In this document: positions 6,723-11,209 of the stretch, in pieces
Layout of the letters: each line of letters opens with the position of its first letter
Position numbering within the stretch: position 1 is the stretch's first letter
Notes under the pieces: generated by a model
Databases searched by the model: none
What the model saw: the letters and a program-made list of their open reading frames with translations, nothing else
What the model was told of the DNA's origin: nothing
Assembly: GCA_903893335.1 (NCBI GenBank)
Contig: CAITLX010000804.1
Coordinates: forward strand, 1 to 11,209
DNA: 11,209 bases
Reading direction: 5' to 3'
Origin: an uncultured delta proteobacterium
GTDB lineage: Bacteria > Myxococcota_A > Polyangia > Polyangiales > Polyangiaceae
Position numbers and translations under genes: made by a program

Positions 6723-7678
6723 AGGTGGTTCGACCCGGTACGCGGGTGTGGGTGACGGGCTCGGCCGGCGTGATCGGCCGCGAGCTGCTGACGCTGCTGT
6801 CGGCGCGCGGCGCGGACGTGCTCTCCATCGACCGCGTCGCGCTCGACGCTCCGCGCCCCGGCGTGCGGCACCTCACGCTCGATCTCGGCGCGGGCGATCT
6901 CGACGAGGTCCGCGCCTTCGCGCCCGAGGTCGTGCTCCACCTCGCCGCTGCCTTCGAGCGCTCGCGCGAGACGCCCGAGTTCTGGGGCCACGGCTGGAAC
7001 GACAACGTGCTGGCGAGCCACCGCGTCATCGAGGCCACCGCGGCGCTGCCGAGCGTCTCCACCTTCGTGTTCGCCTCGAGCTACCTCCTCTACGACCCGT
7101 CGCTCTACCTCTTCGCGACGCCGCGCAGCGCGCCGGTGCTGCTCCAGGAGGAGATGCCCCTCGCGCCGCGCAACCTCTGCGGCGCGGCCAAGTGGTACGC
7201 CGAGCGCGAGCTCGACTTCGTGCGCGAGCACCTCTCGCCGAACCTCCGCACCGTGCTGCCGCGCATCTACCGCGTGTACGGGCGCGGCTCGCGCGACGTC
7301 GTCTCGCGGTGGGTGCGCGCCGCGCTCCGCGGCGAGCCCATCGAGGTCTGGAACGGCGCGAGCCGCTTCGACTACGTCTACGCAGGCGACGTCGCGGCGG
7401 GCATCCTCTGCCTCGCCGACACCGAGGCCGCGCAGGGGTCGGTCAACCTCGCGACCGGCCGCGCGCACAGCGTCGACGAGATGCTCGCGACGATCGCCTC
7501 GCGCCTCCCCGTGCCCGCCGACACGGTCAAGCGCGTGCGCGTCGACGAGCCGTTCGAGGCGAGCGCCGCCGACGTCGGCCGGCTGCGCGCCCTCACGGGC
7601 TGGTCGCCGCAGACGACGCTCGAACAAGGGATCGACGAGCTCATCGCCTACGAGCGCGCACAGGGTGCACCCCGATGA
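6719..7678 (+). CDS. NAD-dependent epimerase/dehydratase family protein with Cys in place of the catalytic Tyr
   Basis: This 319-residue protein is an extended short-chain dehydrogenase/reductase of the sugar-nucleotide epimerase/dehydratase type. The cofactor-binding motif VTGSAGVIG is at 12-20, D38 in SIDR fits an NAD-type acidic residue after strand 2, LHLAAAFE (73-80) matches the usual HLAA segment, and FASSY (118-122) holds the conserved Ser. The expected YxxxK is NLCGAAK (152-158): K158 is present, but the Tyr position is C154. SRFDYVYAGDVAAGI (215-229) matches the usual FVxVxDVA signature. It starts at GTG 6719, overlapping the pseG stop as GTGA. It could epimerise, reduce or dehydrate a nucleotide sugar, or have lost that chemistry. 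No pseudaminic acid step requires it, so the substrate is unknown. Confidence 0.84.
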   Translation: MKVVRPGTRVWVTGSAGVIGRELLTLLSARGADVLSIDRVALDAPRPGVRHLTLDLGAGDLDEVRAFAPEVVLHLAAAFERSRETPEFWGHGWNDNVLASHRVIEATAALPSVSTFVFASSYLLYDPSLYLFATPRSAPVLLQEEMPLAPRNLCGAAKWYAERELDFVREHLSPNLRTVLPRIYRVYGRGSRDVVSRWVRAALRGEPIEVWNGASRFDYVYAGDVAAGILCLADTEAAQGSVNLATGRAHSVDEMLATIASRLPVPADTVKRVRVDEPFEASAADVGRLRALTGWSPQTTLEQGIDELIAYERAQGAPR

Positions 7679-8574
7679 ACGACACGCCGTTTCGCATCGT
7701 CTCGGACCCGACGTGGGGCTACCGACGCCTCGACCCGCTGCCCGCGGACGCCGAGCTCACCGCCTGGTACGAGAGCAAGTACTACGACCTCGTGCGCAAG
7801 GGGGGGCGCGCGTGCGAGCTCGGCCGCCTGATGGCCGGCGGCGAGACGGCGGCGCGCGAGCGCGCGTGGCTCTGCGACACGCTCTACACCGACGTGCGCG
7901 AGCTGCTCGTCGAGCACGCCCCGGGCCGGCGCGTGCTCGACGTCGGCTGCGGCACGGGCGATCTCCTCGAGAGCCTCGCCAAGCACGGCTTCGACTGCGT
8001 CGGCACCGAGCCCTCGACCGAGGCCGCAGGCGTCGCGCGGGCGCGCGGCCTCGACGTGCGGCCGAGCACCTTCACCGCGTTCCTCGCCGCCCATCGCGCG
8101 AGCGGCGCGGCGCCGTACGACGCCGTCACGCTGATGAACGTGCTCGAGCACGTCCCCCACCCCGCGGAGGTGCTCGACCAGATGGCCGAGGTCGTGCGAC
8201 CCGGCGGCATCGTCTGCGTGCGGGTCCCCAACGAGTTCACCGATCTGCAGGCCGCCGCGAGCCCGAAGGTGGGCCGCGCCGAGTACTGGGTCGCCGCGCC
8301 CGACCACATCAACTACTTCGACTTCGCCTCGCTCGGCGCGCTGCTCGGCGAGAAGGGCTTCTCGGTCGTCTACCAGCAGGGTGACTTCCCGATGGAGCTC
8401 TTCCTGCTCATGGGCGAGCACTACGTCGGCGACCCCGAGGTGGGCGCGGCCTGCCACCAGAAGCGCATCGCGATGGAGACCGCGATGCCCGGAGCGCTGC
8501 GACGCCGCATCTACGCCGCCCTCGGCGCCGCCGGCGTCGGGCGCAACGCGATGGTGCTCGCGAGGCGCGCGTGA
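7675..8574 (+). CDS. Class I SAM-dependent methyltransferase
   Basis: This is a 299-residue predicted cytosolic methyltransferase. The SAM-binding motif RVLDVGCGTGDLL is at 86-98, the ribose-binding acid E112 is in GTEPS, and the Methyltransf_11/23-type motif MNVLEHVPHP (154-163) is followed by VRPGGIVCVRVPN (174-186). The N-terminal 80 residues contain WGYRRLDPLP (14-23) and LTAWYESKYY (28-37). They have no cysteine cluster, so it is not the zinc-binding sugar C-methyltransferase type. HINYFDFASLGALLGEKGF (211-229) resembles the region that closes over the substrate in small-molecule O- and N-methyltransferases. The ATG at 7675 overlaps the previous stop as ATGA. A role in methylating the nonulosonate or its precursor is inferred from the operon only; the acceptor is unknown. 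Confidence 0.86.
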   Translation: MNDTPFRIVSDPTWGYRRLDPLPADAELTAWYESKYYDLVRKGGRACELGRLMAGGETAARERAWLCDTLYTDVRELLVEHAPGRRVLDVGCGTGDLLESLAKHGFDCVGTEPSTEAAGVARARGLDVRPSTFTAFLAAHRASGAAPYDAVTLMNVLEHVPHPAEVLDQMAEVVRPGGIVCVRVPNEFTDLQAAASPKVGRAEYWVAAPDHINYFDFASLGALLGEKGFSVVYQQGDFPMELFLLMGEHYVGDPEVGAACHQKRIAMETAMPGALRRRIYAALGAAGVGRNAMVLARRA

Positions 8575-9545
8575 ACGTCCTCATCACGAGCGCGTCGCGC
8601 AAGGTCGCGCTGGTGCGCGCCTTCCAGCACGCGCTCGCGGCCCAGGGGGGTGGGCGCGTCGTCGCGGTCGACACGAGCCCGCTCTCGCCCGCGCTCTACC
8701 TCGCCGACGACCACGAGCTCGTGCCGCGGAGCGACGCGCCCGAGTTCATCGACGCGATGCTCGCGCTCTGCCGCAGGCGCGAGGTGCGCTTGCTGGTGCC
8801 CACGCGCGACGAGGAGCTCCCCGTCTTCGCGGCTGCGCGCGAGCGCTTCGCCGAGGCCGGTACGCTCGTGGCGGTCGCGTCGCCCGAGACCGTCCGCACC
8901 TGCCAGGACAAGCGCGCCTTCGCGGCGTTCTGCACCGCGAACGGCTTCTCGGCCCCGCGCTCGTACGAGCCCGACGAGGCGCTCGCGGGGTCGACGTGGC
9001 CGCTGTTCGTCAAGCCGCGCTTCGGCAAGGGGGGCGCGCACACCGAGCGCGTCGACAACCCGGCCGATCTCCGCCGCGCCCTCGACCGCGTGCCCGAGCT
9101 GCTCGTGCAGGCGCACGTCTCCGCCCCGGAGCTCACCGTCGATCTCTTCGCCGACTTCGGCGGCGAGGTGCTCTCGGCCGTGGTGCGCGAGCGCACGCGC
9201 GTCGTCGCGGGCGAGTCGTACGTGAGCCGCACGCTCGACGCTCCGCACGTCGCGGCGGTGGCAGCCCGCGTCGCCCACGCCCTCGGGCTGGTCGCGCACA
9301 ACACGCTCCAGTGCTTCTCGCTCGACGGCGACGCCGTGCTCATCGAGGTCAACCCTCGCTACGGCGGCGCGGCGAACCTCGGCTTCGCAGCCGGCGCCCC
9401 GACGCCGAGCTGGCTGGTGTCGCTCGCGCGCGGCGAGCGCGTCGCGCCCCGGCTCGGCGCGTACCAGAAGGATCTGGTCATGCTGCGCTACACCGACGAC
9501 CTCTTCCTCCACGCGGCGTCGCTCGACGTGCCCGGGCGCCCATGA
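8571..9545 (+). CDS. ATP-grasp ligase (PylC/carbamoyl-phosphate-synthase-like)
   Basis: This 324-residue protein has a pre-ATP-grasp Rossmann-like domain (1-105) starting NVLITSASRKVALVRAF, and an ATP-grasp domain (about 108-320). Nucleotide-binding lysines are K114 in CQDKRAF and K148 in LFVKPRFGKGG, where the glycine-rich loop follows. EVNPRYGG (259-266) supplies the Mg-binding Glu and Asn. Enzymes of this fold activate a carboxylate as an acyl phosphate and join it to an amine, so amide formation is the likely chemistry. Substrates are not visible in the sequence. Within this operon it may act on the amino sugar made by PseC or on the finished nonulosonate (inference). Start is GTG 8571, overlapping the methyltransferase stop as GTGA, with GAGG five bases upstream. 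Confidence 0.85.
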   Translation: MNVLITSASRKVALVRAFQHALAAQGGGRVVAVDTSPLSPALYLADDHELVPRSDAPEFIDAMLALCRRREVRLLVPTRDEELPVFAAARERFAEAGTLVAVASPETVRTCQDKRAFAAFCTANGFSAPRSYEPDEALAGSTWPLFVKPRFGKGGAHTERVDNPADLRRALDRVPELLVQAHVSAPELTVDLFADFGGEVLSAVVRERTRVVAGESYVSRTLDAPHVAAVAARVAHALGLVAHNTLQCFSLDGDAVLIEVNPRYGGAANLGFAAGAPTPSWLVSLARGERVAPRLGAYQKDLVMLRYTDDLFLHAASLDVPGRP

Positions 9546-10252
9546 GGGCGGTGCTCTTCGACCTCGACGACACGCTCTACCCCGAGCGCACCTTCGTCGC
9601 GAGCGGCTTCGCCGCCGTCGCGCGCCACCTCGCCTCCCGCCACGCGCTCGACGCCGCGACGCTCGCGGCTCGCCTCGTCGCGCTCGAGCGCGCTCAGGGT
9701 CGCGGCGCCGTGTTCGATGCCGCGCTCGCCGAGCTCGGCCTCGCGCCGACGACCGAGGTCGCCACCCTGCTCCATGTCTACCGCACGCACCTACCCCGGC
9801 TCGCGCTCTTCGCCGACGCGGCGGCGACGCTCGAGACGCTCCGCGCAGCGGGTGTGCGGCTCGGGCTCGTCACCGACGGGATGGGCGCCGTGCAGCGCCG
9901 CAAGATCGCAGCGCTCGGCCTCGAGGCCCGGGTCGACGTCGTCGTCTGCACCGATGAGCTCGGAAGCGACGCCGGAAAGCCCTCGACGCTCCCGTTCCGC
10001 GTGGCGCTCGACCTGCTGGGCGTCGAACCCGACCGAGCGGCCTACGTCGGCAACGATCTTCGCAAGGATTTCCTCGGCCCGCGCGCGCTCGGCATGGCCA
10101 GCGTCGAGGTGCGCAGGCCCGAGGCGGGCCCGCTGCCCGACGTGCCCGCCACCCACCACGCCGACCGCGTCGTCACGCGCCTCGGCGACGTCGTCCCCCT
10201 GTTTCTGCCCCGCAGGAGCCCGCCATGCGCGACCTCGACCGCTCATTCGTGA
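9542..10252 (+). CDS. HAD-superfamily hydrolase (haloacid dehalogenase-like phosphatase)
   Basis: This is a 236-residue protein with the four HAD motifs: LFDLDDT (5-11; nucleophile D7, acid/base D9), LVTDG with T111, K146 in AGKPSTLPF, and YVGNDLRKD (168-176; D172 and D176). An alpha-helical C1-type cap occupies about residues 15-85. Family members are mostly phosphatases for small phosphorylated metabolites. The standard pseudaminic pathway uses no phosphorylated free sugar, so a phosphatase is unexpected (contrast the Neu5Ac-9-phosphate route). It may serve another branch of the operon. The ATG at 9542 overlaps the ATP-grasp stop as ATGA. The last nine codons run into pseI (28-base overlap), giving a tail that is probably non-functional. 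Confidence 0.85.
   Translation: MRAVLFDLDDTLYPERTFVASGFAAVARHLASRHALDAATLAARLVALERAQGRGAVFDAALAELGLAPTTEVATLLHVYRTHLPRLALFADAAATLETLRAAGVRLGLVTDGMGAVQRRKIAALGLEARVDVVVCTDELGSDAGKPSTLPFRVALDLLGVEPDRAAYVGNDLRKDFLGPRALGMASVEVRRPEAGPLPDVPATHHADRVVTRLGDVVPLFLPRRSPPCATSTAHS
10214..10218 (+). promoter_or_regulatory. Shine-Dalgarno of pseI
   Basis: AGGAG lies six bases before the ATG at 10225, inside the 3' end of the HAD gene. It supports that start over any upstream codon. Confidence 0.6.
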
Positions 10253-11209
10253 TCGGACGCCGAACGGTGGGCCCCGGCCACCCGACCTACGTCATCGCCG
10301 AGCTCTCGGCCAACCACCACCAGAGCTTCGACTTCGCGGTGAAGCTCGTGCACGAAGCCGCGCGCATCGGCGCCGACGCGGTGAAGCTGCAGACGTACAC
10401 GCCCGACACCATCACGCTGAAGGTGGACTCGCCGCTCTTCGTCCATGGCCACGGGTCGCCCTGGGCCGGCCAGTCGCTGCACGATCTCTACGCCGAGGCC
10501 TACACGCCGTGGGAGTGGCAGCCCAAGCTCAAGGCCATCGCCGAGGGGCTCGGGCTCGACCTCTTCTCCAGCGCCTTCGACCCGACCGCCGTCGACTTCC
10601 TCGAGGCGATGGGGGTGCCGGCGCACAAGGTCGCGTCGTTCGAGCTCGTCGATCTCCCGCTGATCGAGCGCATGGCACGCACGGGCAAGCCGCTGCTCAT
10701 GTCCACCGGCATGGCGACCCTCGCCGAGATCGAGGACGCCGTGCGCGCCGCGCGCGGCGCGGGGGCCCGCGCGCTCGCGCTGCTCAAGTGCACGAGCGCC
10801 TACCCTGCCCCACCCGAGGAGATGCACCTGCGCACGCTGGTCGATCTCGCGCGGCGCTTCGACTGCGTCGTCGGGCTCTCCGACCACACGCTCGCGGCGG
10901 ACGTCCCCGCGGCGGCGGTCGCGCTCGGCGCGTCCATCGTCGAGAAGCACCTGACGATGTCGCGCGCGGACGCGGGCCCCGACAGCTCGTTCTCGCTCGA
11001 GCCCGCGGAGTTCGAGGCGATGATCCGGTCGGTCCGCACCGTCGAGCGCGCGCTCGGCGAGGTGCGCTACGGGCCGAGCGAGCGCGAGCAGCAGAGCCGC
11101 AAGTTCCGCCGCTCGCTCTTCGTCGTCACCGATGTGCGCGCCGGCGACGTGCTGAGCGACGCCTCGGTGCGATCGATCCGCCCCGGCCACGGCCTCGCTC
11201 CCAAGCACC
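10225..11209 (+). CDS. pseI: Pseudaminic acid synthase, PseI (3' end beyond window)
   Basis: PseI condenses 6-deoxy-AltdiNAc with phosphoenolpyruvate to give pseudaminic acid, using a divalent metal. The 328 visible residues cover the NeuB-type TIM barrel: IAELSANHHQ (24-33), ADAVKLQTYTPDTIT (50-64), LYAEAYTPWEWQPKL (88-102) and SSAFDPTAVDFLE (from 115), followed by KVASFELVDLPLI, LMSTGMA, CTSAYPAPPEEM, GLSDHT and EKHLTMSRADAGPDSSFSL. The C-terminal SAF (antifreeze-like) domain begins with RRSLFVVTDV (295-304) and reaches RPGHGLAPKH at the edge. The ELSANHHQ and TPWEW forms are those of PseI rather than NeuB or LegI. Family length is about 345 residues, so only some 15-25 are missing. It starts at ATG 10225 with AGGAG upstream and overlaps the HAD gene by 28 bases. 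Confidence 0.94.
   Translation, partial: MRDLDRSFVIGRRTVGPGHPTYVIAELSANHHQSFDFAVKLVHEAARIGADAVKLQTYTPDTITLKVDSPLFVHGHGSPWAGQSLHDLYAEAYTPWEWQPKLKAIAEGLGLDLFSSAFDPTAVDFLEAMGVPAHKVASFELVDLPLIERMARTGKPLLMSTGMATLAEIEDAVRAARGAGARALALLKCTSAYPAPPEEMHLRTLVDLARRFDCVVGLSDHTLAADVPAAAVALGASIVEKHLTMSRADAGPDSSFSLEPAEFEAMIRSVRTVERALGEVRYGPSEREQQSRKFRRSLFVVTDVRAGDVLSDASVRSIRPGHGLAPKH

Larger units (their letters stand above)
2762..11209 (+). other. Pseudaminic-acid-type nonulosonate biosynthesis operon (extends past right edge)
   Basis: Nine plus-strand genes lie end to end with no gap longer than 3 bases. Stop/start overlaps of GTGA or ATGA join pseB/pseC, pseG/epimerase, epimerase/methyltransferase, methyltransferase/ATP-grasp and ATP-grasp/HAD. 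HAD/pseI overlap by 28 bases. This is the signature of one translationally coupled transcript. Four to five products match the CMP-pseudaminic acid pathway (PseB, C, G, I and a cytidylyltransferase); four others are not part of it. No PseH acetyltransferase is seen before the window ends. No promoter is recognisable upstream of pseB, so the transcript may begin at or before the GH73 gene. Confidence 0.85.

Noticed and set aside
6086..7627. A 513-codon minus-strand open frame opposite pseG and the epimerase-like gene
   Set aside because: It is a shadow frame with no recognisable domain, and it covers two genes with clear motifs on the other strand.
10243..11208. A 321-codon minus-strand open frame opposite pseI
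   Set aside because: It is the antisense of an unmistakable PseI sequence, and its translation is low-complexity Arg/Glu/Gly/Val.
1..11209. Search by eye for tRNA, rRNA, CRISPR arrays, insertion sequences and integrase or attachment sites
   Set aside because: I saw no direct-repeat/spacer pattern, transposase motif or tRNA-like cloverleaf; the base composition is uniform throughout.

Overview
The window is very GC-rich, with almost every codon ending in G or C, and the genes are packed tightly. This suits a large-genome soil or aquatic bacterium such as a myxobacterium-like (Myxococcota/Deltaproteobacteria) lineage. That placement is inferred from composition and gene content; no marker gene here proves it.

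Layout: (1) Bases 1-87 are the last 28 codons of an unidentified plus-strand gene. (2) Bases 90-191 hold three imperfect copies of a 34-bp hairpin-bearing repeat, reaching into the stop codon of the next gene. (3) A minus-strand BolA-family gene (190-444) is divergent from a plus-strand response-regulator/HDOD gene (622-1842), with a 177-bp intergenic region between them. (4) After a gap of about 115 bp comes a plus-strand GH73 (FlgJ-type) glucosaminidase gene (1960-2796) with no evident signal peptide. (5) From 2762 to the right edge there is one tightly coupled operon on the plus strand.

The operon encodes, in order: PseB (UDP-GlcNAc 4,6-dehydratase/5-epimerase), PseC (PLP aminotransferase), an SpsF-type cytidylyltransferase in the PseF position, PseG (UDP-sugar hydrolase), an extended-SDR NAD-dependent epimerase-like protein whose expected catalytic Tyr is Cys, a class I SAM methyltransferase, a PylC/carbamoyl-phosphate-synthase-like ATP-grasp protein, a HAD hydrolase, and PseI (pseudaminic acid synthase, cut by the window edge). 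Neighbouring genes overlap by 4 to 35 bases or are separated by 2-3 bases.

PseB, PseC, PseG and PseI plus a cytidylyltransferase form the recognised route from UDP-GlcNAc to CMP-pseudaminic acid, the donor for flagellin, LPS or capsule glycosylation. The usual N-acetyltransferase PseH is absent from the visible part. Four extra enzymes (epimerase-like SDR, methyltransferase, ATP-grasp, HAD) are inserted between pseG and pseI. The main point of interest is that this may be a variant pathway making a modified pseudaminic acid, perhaps with an ATP-grasp-installed amide or a methyl group. That is inference. The GH73 gene overlapping pseB weakly suggests a link to the flagellum or cell envelope.
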